From Yamagishiella unicocca (Eukaryota; Chlorophyta; Chlorophyceae; Chlamydomonadales; Volvocaceae), in the NCBI GenBank assembly GCA_003116995.1, contig BDSL01000022.1:372001-436000 (forward strand): a stretch of 64,000 bases of DNA, in the 5' to 3' direction. The position numbers were made by a program, and so were the translations under genes. A model generated the notes under the pieces. The model was not told the origin of the DNA, did not search any database, and saw only the letters and a list, made by a program, of their open reading frames with translations. Shown piece by piece: positions 23,001 to 31,850 of this stretch. The stretch's first letter is position 1; each line of letters starts with the position of its first letter.

Positions 23001-26000
23001 CGTAGGGATGGCGACTCCAGGCATAACAGCGGGGGGGGGGGGACCACGCTCGCGACTAGTCCCCCTCTACTACCGTTACACTGGCTCCCCCCTCCGATCC
23101 CTTCCCGCCTTCACTTGGCTGCCCCCGCCCCTCCTCCCCGCTCCGAAACCAGACCCACACCGCCCAGCACTGGGCCGACACCTTCATCACGGAGCTCAAC
23201 GACACACACATCGAGGCGGACCTGCGCATGAGAGGCACACCACCGCCGGTGAGGGAGGTTTCGAGGGAGACCCGTGGATGCCAGAAACAACCGTTTAGAA
23301 CAGGCGTTTTGAGATGCATGCTGGAGAACTGGGTTGAGGGATGGAGGGGCTAAGAGATAATCCGGGAATCCCCGACCGACAAACCAAGGGCGTCGAAGAT
23401 GGGGGGGCAGGGGGAGGGGGGGCAGCATGGACGAGAGGCCGCTCCCTTCCCCTCTTCTTCCCCTCTGTCCCCCCCTTCTCTTCGTGCGTTTCCTATGTCG
23501 TGTAACCGGGTCTACTGCCCTTCCCCGCTCCCTCCCCCGCCTCCGCTTCTTTTCTGCAACCCCTCCCCCCCAGCTATGCGTCCGAGGACCATGCGCCAGC
23601 CATTATACCCATGTCATGTAATCGGTCTTTATGCCCCCTCCCCTCCCCCTCCCCCCCCCGGTTTTCACGCCCCCCCCCGCAGCTGGAGCTGCAGGAGGTG
23701 GTCCGCGCCTACCAGAGCAGCAAGCGGCGGCTGGTGGTGCTGGGCTACAACGCCACCCTCACGACCAGCGTGGAGGCGCCAAGGTGCCGCACCTGGGGCA
23801 GCGAGCGAGGGACGGGGTGGCGCCGCGCGCCAGTCAAATGGCCATTCACCGCCTTTCAACCGCCATTCTACCGCCTCAACCGTCGCAACCGCATCAACCG
23901 TCGCAACCGTCTCTTCCGCATCCGCCCTTGTTGCCGTACCGCAACTCCTTTTGCGAACCCGCCCGACCCGGCGGCCCTACGGTGTTGGCCAGGAAAAAAC
24001 CTAAGGCCCTAAGATGACCCCCGTCGCCGCGGCTCGCACCCGCACCCCCTGCGCCCTTCACCCGCCTCTGCAGGCTGCCCAAGCGACAATTCGAGCAGGT
24101 CAAGGCACTGGCCAAAGTGAACCCGCGGGTGATGCAGTCGGTGTGCGAGTTGTGCACGGTGAGGCATGGGGGGTGGACCCGAGGAGCGGGTTTGATAAGA
24201 GAATCCGAGGAGGGAGGGAGGTGGAAGGGAAGGAGGAGGTGTGAAGGGAGGGGAATCGGTGAGCGACGGAGGGGGGGGGAGACAGGGGTGTGGAGGGGAG
24301 CGGGGTGGTGTGGGAGGGGTGCTGCGCGGAGACCGGTGGGCAGCGAGAGACGGCGGCAAAGCGGATGACTGCGGGGGGCGGCATGGACAGTGTCGCGTGT
24401 GTGAGGCACGGCACGGTGTGTTTTGATAGGTGAGGTACCGGCGCGGCAGACTCCTGGCACTCTCATTCAGCCCCACCTCTCTTCCCGCCCCCCCACGGGT
24501 CTTCCTCGAACCCCACCGGGGCATCCTGGCATCCACGGGTCTTCCTCGAACCCCCCCCCGGCCCCGGCCCGCCCACCGCCATCACACCCCCGTCCCCCCC
24601 CCCGGCCGTTTTGTTTTTTCGGACATCCACGGGTTTCCCTCGAACCCCCGGCCGCCCTCCCCCCCCCCGCCGCGCAGGACCCCGCCAACGTGGTCGTCAT
24701 CTTCAGCGGCTCCGAAACCTCCAAGCTGGATGAGGTCTTCGGCCACCTGCCCGTGTGCCTGGCGGCGGAGAACGGCGTCTACGTGAGGCCGCCGGCATCC
24801 ACCAGGCAGGGAGGCCCCGGAGGCGCCGGAGGGGGCCCCGGGGGAGGCGGCTCGGGGCAGGTGCGGCGGGGGAGGGCGGGGGGGGGGTAGAAAACGTGTG
24901 TATGGCACATCCCATGAAAAGAGAAAGCGGAAGCCTCGGGTGGCGTGCTGGTGCGCCGACGTGGCCTGCATTGTGGGTGCGGTGGGGGTCAAGGGAGGGG
25001 CCCGAGGGGAGCCGTGAAGGGGCAAAGGGTGGGCTCGGCTGCGAGGGTGGGATGGCTGCAGCGCCCTCTCGTGCGTTCAGGCCGCTGATGCAACCCACTC
25101 GCCCGAGGGAGCTCACGACCTATGTAAAACTCTATCCCCTCACGACTGTAAAACCCTTAGCCCCCAGGACTCTAAAACCCTAAACCCGCGGGACCCAAAT
25201 ACCCTAAAACCCTAACCCCCCCAGGACCCTGAACCCCTCTCTCACCTCCCCCGCCCTCCCCCGCCAGGCTCCCCCTCCGCTGCCCCAGTGGAAGTGCGTG
25301 TTCGACCAGGTGCACTGCGAGTGGATGGAGAGCGTGCAGCTGGTGTTCGACTACTTCTGCGAGCGCACCCCCAGGTCGTTCGTGGAGGCGCGGGAGACCA
25401 GCCTGGTGTGGAACTACAAGTATGCGGGTGAGTGTGGGGGAGCGGAGGGGGGGGGCATAAATTGACAAGAGAATCCGCGAATCCACGGCCGACAAACTGA
25501 GGGCGGTGAAGGTGATGGTCCAGCGGAGCGGCGCGGAGCCGAGGGGGGGGGGCATAAATACATAGCGGTTACGCGACACAGGGTTATAATAGCTGGCGCT
25601 GGCGCTGGCGGGAGCGGATGGGGGGGGCAGCGGGGGGGAGGTAGGGAGCTGATGAGCAGGACGGGTTTTAGGGTTGTGTGGCGCAGGGCGAGGCAAGGCA
25701 GGGCAGGGCGAGGCAGGGCGAGGCAGGGCGAGGCAGGGCGAGGCAAGGCAGGGCAGGAGGGGCAAAGGCAGGGGGCTGGGCACACGGGGGGGCGGGCCGG
25801 GTGGGTTCAGCGTGTTTCGTGCTTATGTGGCCTCGTCGCTGCCGGCAGTGGGTTTTAGGTCTGGGTTTGGGCACAATCGCACCGGGCAGGGGGCCGCACT
25901 GCACCCGCTTGGCGCCGTGTCCATCGCCACCGCCTCCCCCCACCTTCCCGCCCCCCCAGACGTGGAGTTCGGCCGCATCCAGGCTCGCGACCTGCTGCAG

Positions 26001-29000
26001 CACCTGTGGACCGGACCCATCAGCAACGCCCCGGTGGAGATCATCCAGGGAGGGAAGAGCGTCGAGGTGCGACCAAGAGGCAGGAGGTCGACACCACCTG
26101 GCGCCGCCGCCGCCGCCGCCGCCGCGGGCGTGACCGCACCCCCCGACCACCACCCCGACCACCACCCCCGACCACCACCCCGACCACCACCCCCCGACCC
26201 CCCCCGACCACCACCCCCGACCCCCCCCCGACCACCACCCCCCGACCACCCCCCCCCGACCACCACCACCCGACCACCACCCCCCGGCTGTCCCCCTCAG
26301 CACCGCTCATCCGCATACACACTCCCGCCCCTCCTTTCCCGCCTTGCACCCAACCGACCCCACCCACCCCCGCGCCCCACCGGCCTACCGCACATTAGTT
26401 TATTTCTCTTCCTTTACCAGGCCGCCGACGGGCCACATCCACAGGCTTCTCGGTAGTCAACCCAAGTTCGTTCTCCGACATGCGCCCTCAACCGGGTGTC
26501 AGGAAACTATTCGCCGGCTAGTTTCCGCTCTCCGCTTCCTCTGTCGTGTATCCGGGTCCTCTCGCCCAACCCCATGCCCCCCCTTCCCGCCCGCTCCTCT
26601 GGACCATCACCTTCACCGCCCTCGGTTTGTCGGCCGTGGATTCGCGGGTTCTCTTATCGACCCCCCCCCTTTCCCGGACGGCGATGACGTCGGACCGCAG
26701 GTCCGACCCGTGGGCGTCACCAAGGGCCTCGCCATGCAGCGCCTGGTGGGCCTTATCGCGGCGGAGGGGGGCATCGAGGCGGCCGCCTTCGACATGGTCC
26801 TCTGCATCGGGCACCTGCTGGGGCGCGACGAGAACCTCTTCTCGCTGTTCGAGGGCACACGCATCGACGGCGCCGCGCCGGCGCACAACAGCCGCTCGGA
26901 GCGCTTCGCGGCGGCGGCGGCGGCCGCCGCCGCCGCCGCCAACGGCGGCAACGGCCAGTCGCAGCAGGACATGATGAACGCGGCGTCGGCGGCGTTAGGC
27001 GGCCCGGCGGGGCTGGAGCGGGCGCGGGCGCGCGGCGCGGCGTCGGCGGCGGTGACGGCCGCCGCCGCCGCGGCGGCGGCGCAGCTGCACGCTCACGGCG
27101 TGCAGCTGCAGCACCATCAGCATCACCACGGCCGCAGCAGCAGCACGGGCGGCATCAATGTGATCCTGGAGGACGTGCCGTCGGGCCGACTGGGCAGCGG
27201 CGGGGGCGCTCTGGGGGGGCCCCCAGCGTCGTCGTCGTCGTCGTCCTCGTCGCAACAGCAGCAGCAGCAGCAGCAACCGATGGGCACGAGTCGGGTGGGT
27301 GCATGACGTGTGTGTGTGACGTCATCGCCCGCGGGGTGGAGGGCGGGGCCGCTACTCCGCGATGCACGGACAACCGCACCAACCAACCAACCAACCAACC
27401 AACCAACCAACCAACCAACCAACCGACCGACCGACCATCCAACCAACCGACCAACCAACCAACCAACCAGAATCACGGAGACGTCCAACCCCCCGACTGC
27501 ATTCGTTCCCATCCCCCCCCAACCTCTTCCCCCTCCCCCCCACAGACAAACGCATTCCACCTCCGGATTTAGCCACCAACACCAAGCTCCCCGGCCATGA
27601 TGCACCTCCAAACGCGCGTGCCAAACGTCTCTTAACCTGTTTTACATTCAGTGCCGACCCACGGGTCTCCTCTCATACACCCCTCATACTCCCCCCTACC
27701 CCCGGCCGCGGGGCCCCGGCCCTGACTCCGATGCAGGTGCCCTCCGGTCTGGCTCAGGCGCTGGCGGCCTCCCAGTCCCACAACAGCCCCTTCGTTGCGC
27801 ACAGCGCCACCCCCCTGCCGCAGAGCGGCTCCCCCAGGGGCACGGCGACGGTACCCCTGGGGGCAGGGGCAGGGGCAGGGGCAGGGGCAGGGGCAGGACC
27901 GGCAGGGACCTCGGGGGCCTCGCTACCGCAGCCACAGCCCCACCCGCAGCCCCACCCGCACCCCCACCCACTTCCGCACCACCACCACCACCACCACCAC
28001 CACCACAACGTGCAGCAGATGATGCCCCCCCACGCGGGGCTGCTGGCGAGGTCGGGCAGCGGAGTGGGGCTGGGGCCGGGAGGGACACACGGCGGCGGCG
28101 GCGGTGGCGGCGGCAGCGGCGGCGGGCTGGCTGGCGCGGGTGGCTCGGCGCCAGGTGCGGTTCAAGGTCTTGGAAGGGATGGTATTCTCGGTCCGGATAC
28201 TACTTTGGTGGACTGGGTTTTGGTGGAACGAGTTTTGGTGGAACGAGTTTTGGACCGGGCTTCGGGCCCAGGTTTGGACGGGTTTCTGGACGTGGTGTAG
28301 GGCGCCTGGGGTCGTCCTGGTGGGCTCCCTGGAGTGCCTCTGCCTGACCCGCTGCCCACCAACTCCCCCCCCCTCCCCTCCCGCCCCCTCCCCTTCCCTC
28401 CCTCTCCCTCCCCCTCCCCCTTTCACCCCTTCACCCTTTCCCCCCTCTCCAACCCACACCCATACCCACACCCACACCCACGCCGTCACTGGGACGGGGG
28501 CCGCACGCCAGGCGGCGTCCCTCGTCTGGTCCCGGCTGACCCCTCCGGCCGGCACCCCCACCGAGCTCCCGCGCAAACACACAGCATGGACCGCCTGGAC
28601 ATGGGTCGGGCGCTAGCCAACGCTATGGCGGCGGGACCCAGCACCAGCGTGGCGGACCGGGTAGGTCGGGGGTGTGGGTTGTGTGCGTCTTAGCAGCAGC
28701 CCCCGCCCACCGCCCACTGCCCACGACCACCGCCCCCACCGCCCACCGCCCACCGCTCACCACCCACCGCCCACCACCCACCACCACCCACCATCGCCCG
28801 CGCCCACCGACCACCGCCCACCACCGACCACCGCCGCCCGCGTCGGCGCCCTTCCGCCCTTGAGGGCTGTAGGGGGCGCAGCGTGAGGGCAGCGCCGCTT
28901 CCTCCCTTCCTTCCTTCCTCCCAACCACCGCTTTCGTGTGCGAGGCATCCCGCGGGCGCACCCGCCCTGACGCCTCTCCCGCCCGCCCCCGCCCTCCTTA

Positions 29001-31191
29001 CCCTACCTCTCCCCCCCCCGCCGTCCCAATGCTCCAGCATGCGCCCACATCCTCGCTGTCCGCCGACCATGCGCCAACTATCTTGTCGTTTTCTTTCTCA
29101 CCGGTTTCATTCCCCCCCCTCTGTGGCTCCTTCCGACCTGCCCCCTCCCCCGCTCCCCCCAGCTGGCCGGCATCTTCCCGCCCAAGTACTTGTACACGTG
29201 CACCGTGGGCCGCAACCGAAGTAAGGCCCGCTACGCGCTCACCACCAGCGCCGAGGTGGGGGACCTGCTGGAGGCCATCGTGCAGCAGGTGAGGGCGGGG
29301 ATTACATAAGGGGGGGATGACATAAGAGGGGGGATGACATAAGGGGGGGATGACATAAGAGGGGGGATTACGTAAGGGGGGGATGACATATGAGGGGGAT
29401 TACGTAAGGGGGGGATGACATATGAGGGGGTGATTACGTAAGGGGGGGATGACATAAGAGGGGGTGATTACGTAAGGGGGGGATGACATAAGAGGGGGGA
29501 TTACGTAAGGGGGGGATGACATAAGAGGGGGTGATTACGTAAGGGGGGGTGGTATAAGAGGATCCGCGAGGAGGGGGGGTGCGAGGACGAGGAGGGGGAG
29601 GAGAAGGGAGCGGGCGGGGAGGGAGAGGGGAAACAAAAGGTCCGGGACCACTGGGGGGGGGGCAGTGTGTGTGTTTTACTTGGCGGGAGGCCAGGTTGAT
29701 TGCTTGAGCCACTCTTAAGACGCGCGCGCCTGGTGCACAGGGGGGCAGTGCATGGGAGCGGGGCGGGTGCGTCCATGAAGTCAGGAGAGACACAGAACGG
29801 CCCGGCTCCCCCCTCTTCGATCAAGTACGACAACGCACCCAACCCACCTGCCTCCCACGGCGTGTTTCTCGTTGCTTCCACTTACCTCACACGTGCTGGC
29901 CCATGGATGGCCCTCTCAACCGCCCTCGAGCGACCGCTTCCCCCTTACCACCCTCGCCAACCGCTACTCCTCCTCTCCCCCCCGCCCCACCACTCCCGCT
30001 CAGGGCATCTACCACCGGCCCCCCGCCGCCGCCTGCGCCTGCTCTGCACCCGCGGACTTCAGCCTGGCCGGACTGGGGGTGTCCGGTGGGCGGCTGGACT
30101 CCATGTCCTCGGTGGATGCCCACTCGCCGGACTCACTGCTGATCGGCCTCGTGCCCCCAGGGATGAGAGGCCACAGGTGGGGGCGGGGGGCAGGGTTGGG
30201 GTTTCGTGGTTGGGGTTTGAGTTTCGTTGTTGGGGTTTAGGGTTCAGGTGGGTCGGGGTGGAGGAGGTAAGGAGATGAGGTTAACGGGAGGTGAGGGAAT
30301 GGGGTGGGCATGGGCGGGCGGCGGGGTGTTGGCAATGATGGTCAGCCGCTTGGTGCGAAGTGCAAGGGGGGGGGTCCGAGGCGAGGCGAGGGCGGGGCTG
30401 CAGTTGCGCCTGCAAAGCGGCCCCCGCCGGGTCGCGAGCTCGTCCAGCCATCCCTTGACCTTACGTTTCGGCCCGTTACCGCCGCCGTCGCCACCGCCAC
30501 CACCATCCAACACCCAACGTCCACCACCACCACTGCAACCGCCGCCCCGTCACGCCCGCCCCACACACCCCTCTCCCTCAGAGACGTGGACCGCTTCTCC
30601 ACCACGTCCCTGCCTCCCGAGGACACCGGCTCGCTTCCTCACTCCCCTGGGCCCGCCGCCATCCGCGCCACCCACCTAGCCCCCACCGTGAACACCCCGC
30701 CCCACCTGGCGTCGCTGGGTCACCCGCACCCGCAGCCGCACCTCCCTCCCGGCCTGCAGCCGCAGCTGCAGCCGCAGCCACACCCGCAACCACACCCGCA
30801 GCTGCACCCGCAGCAGCAGCAGCTACAGCTACAGCCTCAATTGGAGGCGACGGGCTCTGCCCAGCATGGGATGCCTTCTGGGCCTCCCAACATGCACCCG
30901 CCGGCGGCAGCGGCAGCGGCAGCGGCTGCTTTCGCCACGTCCCAGCCACAGGCGCCGCAGCCGCCACAGCAGCAGCAGTCCCAGCCGGGGGGGTCCTACG
31001 GCGGACTACCGGGGGAGGCTGTGCCGTCGTTGCTGCTGCATGATGACGGTCGGGTGGGCAGCGCCCTGCCGACCGAGGGCGGGGACGCAGGGGGGGCGGC
31101 AGCACCCGCGCCAGTAGCGCCAGAGGCGCCGGGTCGCGCGAGTGCAGGAGCGATGCCGGAGCCGGAGCAGCAGCAGTTGCAGCGGCAGTAG
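14045..31191 (+). CDS. TPS1: Class I trehalose-6-phosphate synthase with pseudo-phosphatase domain
   Basis: Makes trehalose-6-phosphate from UDP-glucose and glucose-6-phosphate, probably in the cytosol. Exons: 14045-14111, 14303-14493, 15667-15739, 16254-16345, 16757-16888, 17215-17334, 17869-17943, 18496-18607, 20194-20333, 20893-20994, 21417-21481, 21752-21914, 22052-22129, 22542-22673, 23153-23248, 23683-23783, 24074-24158, 24678-24860, 25268-25427, 25960-26066, 26701-27294, 27737-28154, 28512-28660, 29163-29288, 30004-30176, 30582-31191 (1,447 aa, phases all fit). The N-terminal RLLRERIRR resembles the inhibitory motif of plant TPS1. GT20 domain about 72-535 with all substrate motifs: [69 protein letters not shown]. 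The phosphatase-like domain starts about 547, but its DxDxT motif is replaced by LGYNATLT, as in plant TPS1, so it should be inactive. It is split by a roughly 350-aa low-complexity insert with a 10-His run and resumes at [20 protein letters not shown] Gln/Pro-rich tail follows. Start: the first ATG in phase; the upstream TTG at 14033 was discarded. Confidence 0.95.
15360..15505. repeat. Tandem repeat of about 50 bp in TPS intron 2
   Basis: Three adjacent copies of a unit of about 50 bp starting CATGGTCCTGCGG and containing GGAGGGATCCAGGGAGGGG. It lies between TPS exons 2 and 3, the longest-spaced part of the 5' half of that gene. Confidence 0.8.
16566..16655. repeat. Repeat of about 25 bp in TPS intron 4
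   Basis: Four partial tandem copies of TGGGCCCTGCGTGACGAGGG with slightly diverged spacers, ending about 100 bp before exon 5. Confidence 0.75.
17335..17868 (+). other. TPS1: GC-AG intron (TPS intron 6)
   Basis: Exon 6 must end after the lysine codon at 17332-17334 so that SLLKQNVSK joins [11 protein letters not shown]; the family alignment has no gap there. The next two bases are GC (AAG|GCGGGT), and the acceptor is CCCTGCAG at 17868. A GT donor six codons upstream or downstream would delete or add conserved-length sequence. GC-AG introns are a known minor class recognised by the standard spliceosome. Confidence 0.7.
18581..19860. repeat. 50-bp minisatellite, about 26 copies, duplicating an exon-intron junction
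   Basis: The unit is CTGGGGCTGGAGGGCACAMC plus GGAGGGTGGGTGGGCGGGTG plus GTTGGGTTTT. The first copy overlaps the last 24 bases of TPS exon 8 (coding LGLEGTPE) and the splice donor GGTGGG at 18,608. All later copies carry the same exon end and donor-like sequence. Copies differ mainly at CACACC/CACAAC and TTTTCT/TTTTTT, and a few are 49 bp. Being stop-free, it yields long spurious open frames on both strands. It fills most of TPS intron 8. Confidence 0.93.
20708..20762 (+). repeat. Dispersed repeat family A, sense copy before TPS exon 10
   Basis: Matches the family A consensus: AAAACGCCTGTYCTAAACGG, then a T-run, GGGCATCCACGGGTCTTCCTC and a pyrimidine tail. It lies in intron 9, upstream of the acceptor at 20,892, in the same orientation as the gene. 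Confidence 0.8.
21653..21748. repeat. 10-bp C-rich repeat in TPS intron 11
   Basis: Tandem CCCAACCACCCGT-type units run directly up to the acceptor before exon 12. They form its polypyrimidine-like tract. Confidence 0.8.
22141..22200 (-). repeat. Dispersed repeat family B, antisense copy after TPS exon 13
   Basis: Reverse complement of the family B core GACCATGCGCCAACTATCCT plus GTCNTTNTCGCGTCAACGGT. It begins about 11 bases after the donor at 22,130, with only a G-run between. Related copies: 17,979-18,015 (antisense), 23,580-23,682, 29,056-29,115, 52,046-52,115 and 57,684-57,740 (plus-strand orientation). Confidence 0.8.
22449..22521 (+). repeat. Dispersed repeat family A, best full copy before TPS exon 14
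   Basis: The most complete copy: CATGCATCTCAAAACGCCTG, TTCTAAACGGGCTTTTCGGG, then CATCCCACACGGGTCTTCCT and a C-rich end. It leads into the acceptor at 22,541 about 20 bases further on. Other copies: 2,712-2,768 (antisense), 8,150-8,216, 23,256-23,330 (antisense), 33,000-33,060, 33,463-33,500 and 36,633-36,680 (antisense). Confidence 0.85.
22674..22898. repeat. GTGGGG hexanucleotide array at the start of TPS intron 14
   Basis: About 37 copies of GTGGGG begin exactly at the splice donor after exon 14 and are interrupted only by a few missing or changed bases. The G-runs of four spaced by two bases could form G-quadruplexes in the DNA sense strand and in the pre-mRNA. Confidence 0.95.
23256..23330 (-). 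repeat. Dispersed repeat family A, antisense copy after TPS exon 15
   Basis: Starts 7 bases after the donor at 23,249 with GGTTTCGAGGGAGACCCGTG and ends with TTTTGAGATGCATGCTGG. It is the inverse of the 22,449 copy. An antisense family C copy (23,348-23,392) follows in the same intron, and a sense family B copy ends at its acceptor. Confidence 0.85.
25125..25230. repeat. Interstitial telomere-like repeats in TPS intron 18
   Basis: Degenerate CCCTAAA and CCCTAAAA units, for example CTCTAAAACCCTAAACCCG and CCCTAAAACCCTAACCCC. Both the 7-mer (TTTAGGG) and the Chlamydomonas-type 8-mer (TTTTAGGG) forms occur. The stretch lies just upstream of exon 19. Confidence 0.6.
25455..25527 (-). repeat. Dispersed repeat family C, antisense copy after TPS exon 19
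   Basis: Reads GACAAGAGAATCCGCGAATC, then CACGGCCGACAAACTGAGGG and CGGTGAAGGTGATGGTCCAG. It begins about 30 bases after the donor at 25,428. Its inverse, a sense copy, is at 26,598-26,665 before exon 21. Confidence 0.85.
25684..25765. repeat. GAGGCAGGGC repeat in TPS intron 19
   Basis: About eight tandem 10-bp units GAGGCAGGGC/GAGGCAAGGC. No other feature was noted. Confidence 0.85.
26140..26287. repeat. CCGACCACCACCCC repeat in TPS intron 20
   Basis: Irregular tandem C-rich units of 11-15 bp between exons 20 and 21. Confidence 0.8.
26598..26670 (+). repeat. Dispersed repeat family C, sense copy before TPS exon 21
   Basis: Reads CTGGACCATCACCTTCACCG, then CCCTCGGTTTGTCGGCCGTG, GATTCGCGGGTTCTCTTATC and a C-run. 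It is followed after about 30 bases by the acceptor at 26,700. It is nearly identical to the reverse complement of the 25,455-25,527 copy. Confidence 0.85.
27377..27475. repeat. CCAA tetranucleotide repeat in TPS intron 21
   Basis: A microsatellite of CAAC units with a few CGAC changes, in the intron between exons 21 and 22. Confidence 0.95.
28700..28835. repeat. CCCACCGCCCACC repeat in TPS intron 23
   Basis: Irregular C-rich tandem units (CCCACCGC/CCCACCAC) directly after exon 23. Confidence 0.8.
29290..29560. repeat. Repeat of about 33 bp with TACGTAA and GACATAAG in TPS intron 24
   Basis: Alternating half-units GATTACGTAAGGGGGGGATG and ACATAAGAGGGG are repeated about seven times, starting a few bases after the exon 24 donor. 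Copies vary in G-run length and in ACATAAG/ACATATG. Confidence 0.9.
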
Positions 31192-31423
31192 CAGGTGGTG
31201 GAGTTTTGCGCGAGGGCGGGAGGCGGCAGCAGCTGGGGCGCGAGGGCGGGTGCGCTGGGCTGCGCGATGTCGGGATGGTTCATCCGCTCTCATGGGACAA
31301 GGGCCCCAAACCCCCGCCCCGCCCCAGCGCTCCCCGCCCCGGGGACACACGCAGCGCGCCACGGACCAGGGCCGGGTGCTGATGGGAGGAAGGGCCGTGT
31401 GTTTTAAAAATGCTGAGGGCCGT

Positions 31424-31457
31424 GTGTGTGTATGTGTGTGTGTGTGTGTGTATGTAT
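31424..31457. repeat. GT microsatellite in the TPS 3' UTR
   Basis: A GT dinucleotide run with three GTAT interruptions, between the TPS stop codon and the TGTAA signals. Confidence 0.9.
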
Positions 31458-31601
31458 GGTGGACCGGGCGTCCGGCTTATCAACGGTATATCACACCTTG
31501 TATCTTTGTCCAAGTACAGTGGTGTCATGGTGGTGCAGTGCGGTGCATGGCGGCGCGAGTGGGGCTTGAGGAGGGAGCAATCTCGATGAGGCAACGGCCG
31601 C

Positions 31602-31621
31602 TGTAAGGTGGGAGGGTGTAA
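31602..31621 (+). terminator. Candidate polyadenylation signals of the TPS gene
   Basis: TGTAA occurs at 31,602-31,606 and again at 31,617-31,621, about 410-430 nt after the TAG stop. TGTAA is the usual algal polyadenylation motif, and this distance is normal. Confidence 0.55.
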
Positions 31622-31624
31622 ATC

Positions 31625-31850
31625 GGCGGCCAAGGACCCAGGGATCCAAGGACCCAGGGATCCAAGGACCCAGGGATCCAAGGGATCCAAGGACCCAGGG
31701 ATCCAAGGACCCAGGGATCCAAGGGATCCAAGGACCCAGGGATCCAAGGACCCAGGGATCCAAGGGATCCAAGGACCCAGGGATCCAAGGGATCCAAGGA
31801 CCCAGAGATCCAAGGACCCAAGGATCCAGACATCCAAGGGTCCAAGGGGC
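31625..31850. repeat. GGACCCAGGGATCCAA tandem repeat downstream of TPS
   Basis: About fifteen units of 10-16 bp built from GGACCCAGGGATCCAA and the shorter GGGATCCAA, which put a BamHI-type GGATCC into nearly every unit. It starts immediately after the TGTAA signals. Confidence 0.9.
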
